This document shows, one piece after another, positions 1 through 11,634 of a stretch of DNA of 62,717 nucleotides. The position numbers were made by a program, and so were the translations under genes. The notes under the pieces were generated by a model. That model worked only from the letters and a program-made list of their open reading frames with translations. It was not told the DNA's origin and ran no database searches. Source of the stretch: Lysobacterales bacterium (lineage in GTDB: Bacteria; Pseudomonadota; Gammaproteobacteria; Xanthomonadales; UBA2363); the NCBI GenBank assembly GCA_019634735.1, contig JAHCAT010000020.1, positions 1 to 62,717 on the forward strand. The letters run 5' to 3'. Numbering within the stretch: the first letter of the stretch is position 1; every line of letters begins with the position of its first letter.

Positions 1-28
1 CAGCAGGCTGTTTTTCAACAGCCTGCTG
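1..28. repeat. Perfect hairpin at window edge
   Basis: A 10-bp inverted repeat (CAGCAGGCTG / CAGCCTGCTG) surrounds an 8-base loop containing a T run. It may be the terminator of a gene outside the window or a dispersed palindromic repeat. It lies 125 bp beyond the htpX stop codon. Positions 29-153 hold nothing else I can name. Confidence 0.6.
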
Positions 29-153
29 GGTTCCGGGTCCCGTTCCGGCAGCGCCGCGGCGGAGTGCCGAAGGACGGCCGACGCCGGCAGGGAGCCTACC
101 GGCGGCGCCGCTGCGCCGGTCGTCAGGACGCAGCCGCCGCGGCAACCCCTGGT

Positions 154-1041
154 TCAGCGCGCGCTTTCCAGCGCGGCGATGCGCTCGGTCAGCGGCGGAT
201 GGCTCATGAACAGGCGCTTCAGGCCGGCCGCCATGTGGCCGCTGATGCCGAACGCCTGGACTTCCTGGGGCAGGGTCGACTCGCCCTGATTGCCGCCCAG
301 CCGGCGCAACGCCGCGACCATCTTCTCGCGGCCGGCTAGGCGGGCGCCGCCGGCGTCGGCGCGGAACTCGCGATGCCGCGAGAACCACATGGCGATGATC
401 GAGGCCAGGATGCCGAGCAGGACCTGGGCGATCACCACGGTGATCCAGTAGCCCATGCCGGGACCACGGTCGTTCTTGAACACGACCTGGTCGACGATCC
501 GGCCGATCACCCGCGACAGCACGATCACGAAGGTGTTCAGGACGCCCTGCAGCAGGGCCATGGTCACCATGTCGCCATTGGCGACGTGGGCGACCTCGTG
601 GCCCAGCACCGCCTCGACCTCGTCGCGCTCCATCTGCCGCAGCAGACCGGTGCTGACCGCGACCAGGGCGTTGTTGCGGTTCATGCCGGTGGCGAAGGCG
701 TTCATTTCCGGGGCGTCGTAGATCGCGACCTCGGGCACGCCGATGCCGGCGTCCTTCGCCTGCCGGTGCACGGTGGCGACCAGCCAGCGCTCCGCCTCGT
801 TGGCCGGACGCTGCGGATCGATGACCTGCGCCCCGGTGGCGCGCTTGGCGACGAACTTCGACATCGCCAGCGAGATGAAGGAGCCGGTGAAGCCGAGCAG
901 CGCGGCGAACACCAGCAGCGAGGTGAAGTCCTGGCCGGTCGAGGCCAGGTACATGTCCAGGCCCAGCAGCTTCATCACTACCGACAGCACCAGCAGGACG
1001 GCGATGTTGGTGGCGGCGAACAGGGCGATCCGCTTGAGCAT
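154..1041 (-). CDS. htpX: Protease HtpX (membrane zinc metalloprotease)
   Basis: HtpX is an M48-family zinc metalloprotease of the inner membrane that degrades misfolded membrane proteins. The 295-residue product matches the usual length of about 290. Two N-terminal membrane segments (about residues 5-25 and 35-58) precede the HEVAHV zinc site (HExxH). Two more hydrophobic segments and the downstream glutamate motif [12 protein letters not shown] follow, then the family-typical [12 protein letters not shown] ending. The start at 1041 was chosen because GGAG lies 7 bases upstream and MLKRIALF matches the family N-terminus; the longer frame upstream looks non-coding. It is divergent from gluQ across 68 bp, so both promoters probably lie in that gap. 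Confidence 0.96.
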   Translation of the reverse strand: MLKRIALFAATNIAVLLVLSVVMKLLGLDMYLASTGQDFTSLLVFAALLGFTGSFISLAMSKFVAKRATGAQVIDPQRPANEAERWLVATVHRQAKDAGIGVPEVAIYDAPEMNAFATGMNRNNALVAVSTGLLRQMERDEVEAVLGHEVAHVANGDMVTMALLQGVLNTFVIVLSRVIGRIVDQVVFKNDRGPGMGYWITVVIAQVLLGILASIIAMWFSRHREFRADAGGARLAGREKMVAALRRLGGNQGESTLPQEVQAFGISGHMAAGLKRLFMSHPPLTERIAALESAR

Positions 1042-1109
1042 GGGACACTCCGGGTGGCAGGGTTTCAGGGGATTATAGGTGGGGCGCGTGTGCCCGCCGT
1101 TCAAGTCCG

Positions 1110-2030
1110 ATGACCGTTCAGCATCCCGAAATCGTGCAGCCGTCCTACCGGGGCCGTTTCGCGCCCTCCCCCACAGGCGCCCTGCACCTGGGCTCATTGC
1201 TGGCGGCGGTGGCGAGCTGGCTGCGTGCGCGCAGCCAGGGCGGCGCCTGGCTGGTCCGGATCGAGGACATCGATCCCCCCCGCGAACGGCCCGGCGCCAG
1301 CGCCGGCATCCTGGCGACCCTGGCGGACTTCGGGCTGGCCAGCGACGAACCGGTGCTGTTCCAGTCGACCCGCGCGGCGGCCTACCAGGCCGCCCTCGAT
1401 GCCCTGGTCGCGTCCGGCCAGGCCTTCCCGTGCCACTGCTCGCGCCAGGACGTGCGGGCGCGGGGCGGGCACCACGGCCCCTGTGCGCCCGATGCCGGCA
1501 GCAAGTCGGCGCCGGCCTGGCGCCTGCGGGTCCCTGCCGGGACGATCGGCTTCGAGGATCGCCTGCAGGGTCCGCAGTCGCTGGATCCCGCCGCTGGCGA
1601 GGGCGACTTCGTGCTCCGCCGCAGCGACGGATTGTGGGCCTACCAGCTCGCCGTGGTGGTCGACGACCACGCCCAGGGCATCACCGAGGTGGTGCGCGGC
1701 AGCGACCTGCTGGACTCGACGCCGCGGCAGATCGTCCTGCAGCAGGCCTTGCGCCTGCCGACGCCCGGCTTCCTGCACCTGCCGGTCCTGCTCGACGACG
1801 ATGGCCGGAAACTGTCCAAACAGCACCTGTCCATGCCGGTGGATGGCGGCGATCCGCTGCCGGCACTGCGCCAGGTGCTGGCCCTGCTCGGCGTGCCGCC
1901 AGCGCTGCGGCAGCCGACCGTCCCGCCGGCGCGGCTGCTGGCGGACGCGGTCGGCGGTTTCGAAATCGGCCGGCTACCAGGCGGCGTCTCTCTTCGCAGT
2001 GCAGCATGGCGCGCGGTGGCGAACCGCTAG
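1110..2030 (+). CDS. gluQ: Glutamyl-Q tRNA(Asp) synthetase
   Basis: This is a truncated glutamyl-tRNA synthetase paralogue that attaches glutamate to the queuosine base at position 34 of tRNA-Asp. The 306-residue protein has the class I signature region [16 protein letters not shown] with an HLG form of the HIGH motif. It has Cys/His zinc ligands (CHCS, then HHGPC) and a KLSKQ form of the KMSKS loop near residue 234. It lacks the anticodon-binding domain of GltX, which fits GluQ. No strong ribosome binding site is visible before the ATG at 1110, so the exact start is less certain than the identity. Confidence 0.93.
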   Translation: MTVQHPEIVQPSYRGRFAPSPTGALHLGSLLAAVASWLRARSQGGAWLVRIEDIDPPRERPGASAGILATLADFGLASDEPVLFQSTRAAAYQAALDALVASGQAFPCHCSRQDVRARGGHHGPCAPDAGSKSAPAWRLRVPAGTIGFEDRLQGPQSLDPAAGEGDFVLRRSDGLWAYQLAVVVDDHAQGITEVVRGSDLLDSTPRQIVLQQALRLPTPGFLHLPVLLDDDGRKLSKQHLSMPVDGGDPLPALRQVLALLGVPPALRQPTVPPARLLADAVGGFEIGRLPGGVSLRSAAWRAVANR

Positions 2031-2072
2031 ACTTCCCGCTGTTCGTCCCCGACAACTTCCAAGGAGCGCTCC

Positions 2073-2813
2073 ATGACCTCTCGCGTGGCACTGGTGACCG
2101 GCGGCACCGGCGGAATCGGCTCGGCAATCTGCGAGCGTTTGGCCAGCCGCGGCCACAAGGTGGTGACCAACTACCGGAACGAGGACAAGGCGCGCGCCTG
2201 GCAGCGCGAGATGAAGGAGCGCGGCGTCGACATCGCCATCGTTCCCGGCGACGTGTCGACGGCGCAGCAGGCGGCGGAAATGGTCAAGGCCATCGCCGAC
2301 CGCGTCGGCGCCATCGACATCCTGGTCAACAACGCCGGCATCACCCGTGACACCACCTTCCACCGGATGACCGCCGAGCAGTGGCAGGAAGTGATCAATA
2401 CCAACCTCAACTCCTGCTACAACGTGACCCGGCCGGTCATCGACGGCATGCGCGAGCGCAAGTGGGGCCGGATCATCCAGATCGCCTCGATCAACGGCCA
2501 GAAGGGACAGTACGGCCAGGCCAACTATGCCGCCGCCAAGGCCGGCATGCACGGTTTCACGATCTCGCTGGCGCAGGAGAACGCCAAGCTGGGCATCACC
2601 GTCAACACCGTCTCGCCGGGCTACGTCGCCACCGACATGGTGATGGCGGTACCCGAGGAGGTGCGCGCAAAGATCGTCGCGCAGATCCCGGTCGGGCGCC
2701 TGGGCAAGCCCGAGGAGATCGCCTATGCGGTCGACTTCCTGGCCGCCGACGAGGCCGCCTGGATCACCGGCGCCAACCTGTCGATCAACGGCGGCCACTA
2801 CATGGGCTGGTGA
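2073..2813 (+). CDS. phaB: Acetoacetyl-CoA reductase (first copy)
   Basis: This is an SDR-family NADPH-dependent reductase that makes (R)-3-hydroxybutyryl-CoA for PHA synthesis. In the 246-residue protein I see the TGGTGGIGSA cofactor-binding loop, the NNAG motif, a catalytic serine in IASINGQKGQYGQ, and YAAAK as the Tyr-x3-Lys pair. The C-terminal GANLSINGGHYMGW is characteristic of PhaB. An AAGGAG ribosome binding site lies 7 bases before the ATG. It is the first gene of a phaB-phaR-phaB2 set facing phaE-phaC. A beta-ketothiolase gene (phaA) is not in the window. Confidence 0.95.
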   Translation: MTSRVALVTGGTGGIGSAICERLASRGHKVVTNYRNEDKARAWQREMKERGVDIAIVPGDVSTAQQAAEMVKAIADRVGAIDILVNNAGITRDTTFHRMTAEQWQEVINTNLNSCYNVTRPVIDGMRERKWGRIIQIASINGQKGQYGQANYAAAKAGMHGFTISLAQENAKLGITVNTVSPGYVATDMVMAVPEEVRAKIVAQIPVGRLGKPEEIAYAVDFLAADEAAWITGANLSINGGHYMGW

Positions 2814-2968
2814 TCCCCGTTCCTCCGGGGACCGCGATCGGCGGCGCGCCCGCCGCGCGCGGTCCCCGCGTCTCCACGGGCCTCGCGACGCCGTCGCGCC
2901 GTGCACCCCCCGACCCTGCTGCGCCGCCGCAACTGGTGCGCCGCACAAGCCCCTGCTAGGCTGGGGCC

Positions 2969-3478
2969 ATGGCCGACAAGCGCGTCATCAAGAAGTATCC
3001 CAACCGGCGTCTCTACGACACCGCGATCTCCAGCTACATCACCCTCGAGGACGTCCGCCAGCTGGTCATGGACGAGGAGGACTTCGAGGTGGTCGACGCC
3101 AAGAGCGGCGAGGACCTGACCCGCTCCGTCCTGCTCCAGATCATCTCCGAGCACGAGGACCACGGGCAGCCGATGTTCACCACCAAGCTGCTCACCCAGA
3201 TGATCCGCTTCTATGGCGATTCCATGCAGGGCTTCATGGGCAGCTACCTGGAGCGCAGCCTGCAGATCTTCATGGATCAGCAACAGCAGTTCCGCGACCA
3301 GCTCGGCAACCTGCTGGGCCGCACCCCCTGGTCGATGCTCAACGACCTCGCCGAGCGCAACATGGACCTGTGGAACAACATGCAGCAGGGCATGCTGTCC
3401 GCCGCCACCCGTATCCAGAAGGAAGGCACCGGCCAACGGCCCGCCGGCGGCAAGCCGGACAAGCCGGCCAAGCCCTGA
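2969..3478 (+). CDS. phaR: Polyhydroxyalkanoate synthesis regulator PhaR
   Basis: PhaR is a DNA- and PHA-binding repressor that senses free PHA granule surface and controls phasin and synthesis genes. The N-terminal domain is highly conserved: KKYPNRRLYDT, then SYITLEDVRQLV, then a segment reading VDAKSGEDLTRSVLLQII. The central Gln- and Met-rich helix (about residues 90-135) probably contacts the granule. The 169-residue length is normal, and the C-terminal tail is Gly/Lys/Pro-rich and probably disordered. It sits between the two phaB genes, so it may regulate this locus. Confidence 0.94.
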   Translation: MADKRVIKKYPNRRLYDTAISSYITLEDVRQLVMDEEDFEVVDAKSGEDLTRSVLLQIISEHEDHGQPMFTTKLLTQMIRFYGDSMQGFMGSYLERSLQIFMDQQQQFRDQLGNLLGRTPWSMLNDLAERNMDLWNNMQQGMLSAATRIQKEGTGQRPAGGKPDKPAKP

Positions 3479-3591
3479 GCACCGGCCCCGTCCGGCCGCC
3501 CCCGTTCGGGACCGTTTGACGCACCGCCGCAGCCTGCCTACCATCGGCCGCCGTTGCGGGCCCCGCCCGCGCCACGGATGGCATACAGGCC

Positions 3592-4341
3592 ATGGATGAC
3601 AGACGGATCGCGGTGGTCACCGGCGGCATCGGCGGCCTGGGCACGGAAATCTGCCGGCACCTGGCGCGCGCCGGGCGGCGCGTGATCGCCGCCGACCTGG
3701 CGGCCCGGGAGGAGCGCCTGGCGGCCTTCGCTGCGGAAACCGCCGACCTCGGCGAGGCGATCTCGTTCGCGCCCCTGGACGTCACCGATTTCGAGGCCTG
3801 CCAGGCGTTCGCGCGCGACATCGAGGCCCGCCACGGCGCCATCGACATCCTGGTCTGCGCCGCGGGCATCACCCGCGACACCACGCTGCGCAAGATGGAG
3901 GAGCGGCATTGGCGCGAGCTGATGCGGGTCAACCTCGACGGCGTGTTCAACGCCTGCAGGGCGGTGGTCGAGGGCATGACCGCGCGCGGCTTCGGGCGCA
4001 TCGTCAACATCTCTTCGGTGAACGGTCAGACCGGCCAGTTCGGGCAAACCAATTACGCCGCCGCCAAGGCCGGTATCCACGGCTTCACCATGGCGATGGC
4101 GCGCGAGGTCGCCCGCAAGGGCGTGACCGTCAATTCGGTGGCGCCGGGGTACTGCCGCACCGCCCTGGTCATGGCTGTGCCCGAGGCGGTGCGCGAACAG
4201 ATCGTCGCGCAGATTCCGGCGGGGCGACTCGGCGAGCCGCGCGAGATCGCCCGCACCGTGGCCTTCCTGAGCGACGACGACGCCGGCTACATCACCGGCG
4301 CCCTGGTGCCGGTCAACGGCGGCTATTTCATGAGCTTCTGA
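3592..4341 (+). CDS. phaB: Acetoacetyl-CoA reductase-like SDR (second copy)
   Basis: This second PhaB-type reductase of 249 residues is clearly paralogous to the one at 2073-2813. Both share the GITRDTT segment, the QTNYAAAKAGIHGF active-site region and the final GGYFMSF/GGHYMGW style of C-terminus. The nucleotide-binding loop is TGGIGGLGTE. A possible difference is loss of basic NADPH-selecting residues: the end of beta-2 reads AADLAAREE instead of TNYRNEDK, so cofactor or substrate preference may differ. The duplication flanks phaR. The gene converges on phaC with 72 bp between stop codons, including a GC-rich 7-bp stem (CGGGGGC/GCCCCCG). Confidence 0.88.
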   Translation: MDDRRIAVVTGGIGGLGTEICRHLARAGRRVIAADLAAREERLAAFAAETADLGEAISFAPLDVTDFEACQAFARDIEARHGAIDILVCAAGITRDTTLRKMEERHWRELMRVNLDGVFNACRAVVEGMTARGFGRIVNISSVNGQTGQFGQTNYAAAKAGIHGFTMAMAREVARKGVTVNSVAPGYCRTALVMAVPEAVREQIVAQIPAGRLGEPREIARTVAFLSDDDAGYITGALVPVNGGYFMSF

Positions 4342-4413
4342 GGCTGTCGACCGCCGCCGCACCGACGGGGGCGCAGGTCCGCTGCCCCCGCCAGCCGGCC
4401 GCAGCTGCCGGGT

Positions 4414-5484
4414 TCAGCCGCCGCGCGCCGCCAGCCAGTCGTGGATCGCCTGCGGCACCTCGCGCTGGGCGCGGCCCGACACGTAGATGCCGATGTGGCC
4501 GCCGCGGAAGGCCAGCTCGCTGTAGTCCTCGGTGCCGACGATGCCGCCAAGCGGCCGCGAGGCGTCCGGCGGCACCAGGTGGTCCTGCTCGGCGAAGATG
4601 TTCAGCACCGGCATGGTGATGTTGATCGGATCGACCGCCCGGCCGCCGATCTCAAGGCCGCCGTTGATCAGCTTGTTGCCCTGGTAGAAGTCCTTGATGA
4701 ACTGGCGGTAGGCCTCGCCGGCCAGGTCCGGCGAATCGAAGATCCACTTCTCCATGCGCAGGAAGTTCTCCAGCTCGGCCTTGTCGTCGAGGATGTCGAC
4801 CAGGCCCACGTACTTCTGGAAGTTCAGGCGGTACGGCTTGAGCATGAGATAACAGAAGTTCATCAGGTCGGCCGGGACGTTGCCGACCGCGTCGACGAAC
4901 AGGTCGACGTCCATGCCGCGCGCCCAGTGGCCCAGCATGTTGTCGGGCGTGTGGAAGTCGACCGGCGTGACCATGGTGATCAGGTTGCGCACCTTCTCCG
5001 GGTGCAGGGCGCTGTAGCACACCGAGAACGCGCCGCCCTGGCAGATGCCCAGCAGGTTGATCGCGTCCAGGCCGTGGCGGTCGGCGACCGCCTGCACGCA
5101 GCGGTCGATGTAGCCGTTGATGTAGTCGTCCAGGGTCAGCCAGCGGTCGGAACGGTCCGGATAGCCCCAGTCGATCAGGTAGACGTCCTCGCCGCGCGCC
5201 AGCAGGTTGCGCACCAGGGAACGGTCCTCCTGCAGGTCGACCATGTAGGGCCGGTTGACCAGCGCATAGACGATCAGGATCGGCACCTTGGCGGTCGGCG
5301 GCTGGTCGCCCTTGAACCGGTACAGGACCAGCTTGTCCTCGCGGTAGACCTCCTCCTTGGGCGTGCAGCCGAAGTCGACGTCGTCGACCTCGCGCAGGGT
5401 CGACAGGCCCGCGGCCAGGTGCTGGTTGAAGCGCATCGCTTCCTCGACCAGGGCCTGCGGTCCGAACTTGAGTGCTCCGATCAT
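4414..5484 (-). CDS. phaC: Class III PHA synthase subunit PhaC
   Basis: This is the catalytic subunit of a two-component PHA synthase polymerising short-chain 3-hydroxyacyl-CoA on granules. The 356-residue length is that of class III enzymes. The lipase-like box GICQGG places the nucleophile at Cys148. An aspartate in AEQDHLVPP (Asp301) and a histidine in RGGHIGIY (His330) complete the triad, one residue offset from my recollection of the Allochromatium enzyme (149/302/331). It starts 3 bp after the phaE stop, so the two are translationally coupled. Confidence 0.96.
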   Translation of the reverse strand: MIGALKFGPQALVEEAMRFNQHLAAGLSTLREVDDVDFGCTPKEEVYREDKLVLYRFKGDQPPTAKVPILIVYALVNRPYMVDLQEDRSLVRNLLARGEDVYLIDWGYPDRSDRWLTLDDYINGYIDRCVQAVADRHGLDAINLLGICQGGAFSVCYSALHPEKVRNLITMVTPVDFHTPDNMLGHWARGMDVDLFVDAVGNVPADLMNFCYLMLKPYRLNFQKYVGLVDILDDKAELENFLRMEKWIFDSPDLAGEAYRQFIKDFYQGNKLINGGLEIGGRAVDPINITMPVLNIFAEQDHLVPPDASRPLGGIVGTEDYSELAFRGGHIGIYVSGRAQREVPQAIHDWLAARGG

Positions 5485-5487
5485 GGC

Positions 5488-6678
5488 TCAGCGGCTCCTG
5501 CGCGGGCTGCGGGCAGTGGAACGCACCACCGGGGTCTCGGCGCCGCGGGCACGGGTGGCGCGCGCCGCCTTGCTCTTGCTGCGGGCCTTGCCGGCCTTGG
5601 CCGGCGTGCCGGCGGCTGGCTTGGCGGCGGCGGCCGGCTTGGTGGCCGGCTTGGCGGCGGCATCATCCGTGCCGCCCTTCCCTGCCGGACCGGCCGAGGA
5701 TCCGCCACGGCGCAACGCATCGATTTCGGCACGCAGCCGGCGCAGCTCGCGCCGGTGCTCATGCAGCTGGCGCGCCATGGAGTCGACCTCGGTGCGACCG
5801 GGCAGGCCTAACTGCGCGCCCAGCCGCTCGATCTCGGCGTTGATGCCGGACCGCACCCGCATCTGCGCATCGACAAGGGCGCCGCTGGCTTCGCGGTAGT
5901 CCGGACCCAGGGCCACCTCGGCGAAGGCCTCCTCGGCGGCATCGATCCACAGGTCGTAGAGCGCGCGTACGGTCTCGATCTGCCGACCCGGCTGCTCGCG
6001 TTCGGCCAGCTTGGCCTCGAACCGGTCGAGGGCGCCGCCGGTCGCCTTCAGCATCACCTCGCGGAAACGCACGGCGGCGGCCTGGTAGTCCAGCCAGGCC
6101 CGCGCCAGCGCCTGGCCGCGCTCGACGTGCTCGCGCTGCGGGCCGAACGCCGGCAGCGACAGCAGGCCGCCGAGATCGCCACTGACCGCCTGCATCGGGC
6201 CGCTGGCCAGGGAGCGCACCAGCTGCTCGACCTGGCCGGCATCGAAGCCACCGAACCAGTGCGGCTGGCCGAGGCCGGCCAGGGCGCCGGCGCCGAAGCG
6301 CTCGTGCACGCGGCGCATCTCGGCGACGAAGGCCTGCGGATCGATGCCGCCGCCAGGCGCCTGCATGGCACCGGCATTCATCAATCCCTGCAGCAGGCCC
6401 AGGTAGTGCTTGCCGTGCGCCATCATCTGCTCGAACAGGGCATTCTGGTCGCGACCGGCGAAACCGCCGGGGAAGCCGCCCGGCATGGCGCCGGCCATGC
6501 CCCCGGACTGCGCGATCAGGGCGCGGCGCCAGGCCTCCAGCCCGTCCGCCCAGGGCGACCCGGGGCTGGCCGGGGGCCGCGCCGGCTCCATCACCTGGCC
6601 GGCCAGTCCGCGCCAGCCTTCCCAGTACTGCTGCTGCAGCTTGGCCATCTGGCCGAGCCAGTCGCCCTGATCGCTCAT
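5488..6678 (-). CDS. phaE: Class III PHA synthase subunit PhaE
   Basis: PhaE is the non-catalytic partner that activates PhaC. The start MSDQGDW at 6678 has GAGGA 9 bases upstream. The 396-residue protein has the family pattern: an N-terminal helix with a WL..W...QQQYWEGW motif, a Gly/Met-rich linker (about 60-90), and a helical region ending in a coiled-coil segment (LGLPGRTEVDSM, then HEHRRELRRLRAEIDALR). Beyond that is an unusual tail of about 75 residues rich in Ala, Lys, Pro and Arg, resembling the DNA-binding tails of PhaF-type phasins or histone H1. The gene lies immediately upstream of phaC. Confidence 0.92.
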   Translation of the reverse strand: MSDQGDWLGQMAKLQQQYWEGWRGLAGQVMEPARPPASPGSPWADGLEAWRRALIAQSGGMAGAMPGGFPGGFAGRDQNALFEQMMAHGKHYLGLLQGLMNAGAMQAPGGGIDPQAFVAEMRRVHERFGAGALAGLGQPHWFGGFDAGQVEQLVRSLASGPMQAVSGDLGGLLSLPAFGPQREHVERGQALARAWLDYQAAAVRFREVMLKATGGALDRFEAKLAEREQPGRQIETVRALYDLWIDAAEEAFAEVALGPDYREASGALVDAQMRVRSGINAEIERLGAQLGLPGRTEVDSMARQLHEHRRELRRLRAEIDALRRGGSSAGPAGKGGTDDAAAKPATKPAAAAKPAAGTPAKAGKARSKSKAARATRARGAETPVVRSTARSPRRSR

Positions 6679-6821
6679 CGGTCGATATCCTCGCATCTGC
6701 GGATGACGGTCATGCTAACGCGGATGGCCTGTGCCCGGTCGCGCCGCGGCGCTGCGGAAGGCAGCCGCCCGCCCGGGCATTGCGCCGTGGCGCCCGCAGG
6801 CGGGAGCGGCGCGCGACACGC

Positions 6822-9774
<2,953 letters not shown>

Positions 9775-10015
9775 CCGCGCAGCCGCACTGCCTTCCGGAA
9801 CGCCGGCGGCAAGGTTAGCAGGCCCGTGCTAAGCAGCTTGAACGCGGTCGTTCCATGGGGACGCGAGGCAAGGCTGTCGAAATCGCATGGTGGTGCGGAC
9901 CGTCGGACGGTGCAGGCGTTGGCGCCACCTTGTCGATCCGGCCAATGGGAGCAGACCGCACCGCGCCGCGGCGGGGAGATGGGCGGCCGCAGCAGCGGCC
10001 TCATGCGTGTCCGGG

Positions 10016-11263
10016 CTAGCGATCGACCGCGATCCGGGCCAGATGCACACGCGGCTGGCCATCGGCGATGCCGGTCCAGGCCAGCAGTGCGCCGCCCTCG
10101 ACCGCCGCCATGCGCGGGAAGCCGTGGGCAGCGGCCACCGGCATCCCGGTGACGTCGACCTGCGCCAGCGACCGCCCCCGTTCGTCGAGCAGCTCGACCC
10201 GCAGCACGGCACCTGCGCCCTCGAGCCGATAGTGGCTGAGCAGGAAACGCCGGCCTGGCAAGGCTACGAGGTCGACGCGGCCTAGGCTGTCGCCCTGTGC
10301 GATGACCACCGCCGCGTGCCAGCGCCGACCCGCATCGCCGCTGGTGCGGACCTGGACCCGGCCCGGGCCGTCGGCCTCGTCGTAGGCGGCGGCCGCCACC
10401 GACCGGCCGTGCGCCGCGATCGCTGGGCCGTTCACGGGGCAACCGGCGATCCGCCAGCCGGTGGCGAACAACGGCTCGGCCGCCTGCCACCGCCCGGCGT
10501 GGAAGCGCTTCAGCACGACGTCCCGGATCTCCTCCGGACCGCGGTCGCGGTAGACCACCAGCAGATCCTCGCCGATGGCCACCGCGTCGGTCTGGCAGCA
10601 GTCGCACACGCGCTCGTCGAGCAAGGTGCTGGCGGGGGCACCCTGGGCGTCGACCCGGGCGGTGCGCAGGGTCATCGCGCCGCCGCTGGCGTCGCTGCGG
10701 CCGTGCACGTCGTCGCCATGACCGGCATGGCCGCCCTGGGTCTCCCGACCATCCAGCCAGACCGCCTGCGCGCCGCCGTCCGGGCGTGCCGCCCAGGCCA
10801 CGAAGCCATGCTCGGTCGCGCTGTCGTCGTCATGCAGCCGGCCCAGCGACCGCCAGCTCCGACCCTGGTCGGTGGAGGCGGCGAAACGGATCTCGTAGGC
10901 GTAACGGGCCGGGCCGTTGCGCTCCAGCCAGTGCGCCAGCCAGGTGCCGTCCGCCAGCGCCACCGCCGAAGGGAAGTCCGCCCAGTTCACGAACCAGCCT
11001 CGGCCCCGGGCCACCTCGCCCTCGTCGAGCATTCCGCCGCGCGCATCCAGGCGCGCATGACGCAGCGCGGTGACGCCGCCCGGCAGGCGCGCCTGCCAGG
11101 TGAGCAGGGCCCCGTCGGGCAGGGCTGCGAGCGCGGGTTCGCCGGCCGCTCCATCGATGGCCATGTCGACCGCCAGCACGCGCAGCGCCGGCCCCGCTGC
11201 TGGACCCGAGGCCGGCGGCACCGCCAGAATCATGCCGATGAGCAGCCGCTTCCAATCCAACAT
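10016..11263 (-). CDS. Secreted sialidase-superfamily (BNR repeat) protein
   Basis: This is a 415-residue exported beta-propeller. The start at 11263 is supported by AGGAG 7 bases upstream, followed by a signal peptide (LLIGMILAVPPASGPAAG). At least two Asp-box (BNR) motifs are visible, STDQGRSW at about residue 130 and TSGDAGRRW in the last third. These build the propeller of sialidases and related proteins. A Cys-rich CDCCQT motif and a later GCPVNGPAI motif are shared by a family of non-sialidase propellers in proteobacteria and may bind metal. I do not see the arginine triad needed for sialidase activity, so the substrate is unknown. Its 5' end overlaps that of the divergent EF-hand gene. 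Confidence 0.75.
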   Translation of the reverse strand: MLDWKRLLIGMILAVPPASGPAAGPALRVLAVDMAIDGAAGEPALAALPDGALLTWQARLPGGVTALRHARLDARGGMLDEGEVARGRGWFVNWADFPSAVALADGTWLAHWLERNGPARYAYEIRFAASTDQGRSWRSLGRLHDDDSATEHGFVAWAARPDGGAQAVWLDGRETQGGHAGHGDDVHGRSDASGGAMTLRTARVDAQGAPASTLLDERVCDCCQTDAVAIGEDLLVVYRDRGPEEIRDVVLKRFHAGRWQAAEPLFATGWRIAGCPVNGPAIAAHGRSVAAAAYDEADGPGRVQVRTSGDAGRRWHAAVVIAQGDSLGRVDLVALPGRRFLLSHYRLEGAGAVLRVELLDERGRSLAQVDVTGMPVAAAHGFPRMAAVEGGALLAWTGIADGQPRVHLARIAVDR

Positions 11264-11585
11264 CTGCGTACTCCTGATGCTCGTCGCGCCGGCGCTGACG
11301 CGCGCGGACAGTCTGCCGCAATCGCCGGCGGCGTATCTGGCACGCATGGATCTGGACGGCAACGGCGTCGTCGATCTCGCCGAATACCGGGACTACATGA
11401 GCCGGGGCTTCCGGCGCATGGACCGCAATGGCGACGGCATCCTGGAGGACGATGAACTGCCCGTGCCTGATGCCCGGGTGGTCCGCCTGCAAGTCCTCCT
11501 GGACGCCCTGGAGCACAGTTTCAGGCGCCTGGACCGCAACGGCGACGGGGTCCTCGACGCCAGGGAGCTGGCGTCGCCGCCCTGA
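11238..11585 (+). CDS. Secreted EF-hand calcium-binding protein
   Basis: This 115-residue exported protein has a signal peptide (MSSRFQSNICVLLMLVAPALTRADS) and three canonical EF-hand loops: DLDGNGVVDLAE, DRNGDGILEDDE and DRNGDGVLDARE. It probably binds calcium in the periplasm or outside the cell. The start is uncertain. ATG codons exist at 11232, 11238 and 11277 and none has a clear ribosome binding site. The start at 11238 gives the best signal peptide, but it puts 26 bp of this coding sequence in antisense overlap with the start of the propeller gene. The pairing suggests related extracellular roles or shared regulation. Confidence 0.8.
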   Translation: MSSRFQSNICVLLMLVAPALTRADSLPQSPAAYLARMDLDGNGVVDLAEYRDYMSRGFRRMDRNGDGILEDDELPVPDARVVRLQVLLDALEHSFRRLDRNGDGVLDARELASPP

Positions 11586-11634
11586 CCCGGCGGGTGGCGC
11601 ACCGGTGACACCGGCAGGCCGCGCGTCGGATCGA

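Noticed and set aside
4342..4413. Intrinsic terminator between the second phaB and phaC
   Set aside because: A 7-bp GC stem is visible but no T run on either side, so I did not list it as a terminator.
10016..11263. True sialidase function for the BNR protein
   Set aside because: Asp boxes are present, but I could not find the conserved arginine triad and nucleophilic tyrosine of sialidases, so I describe it only as a propeller.
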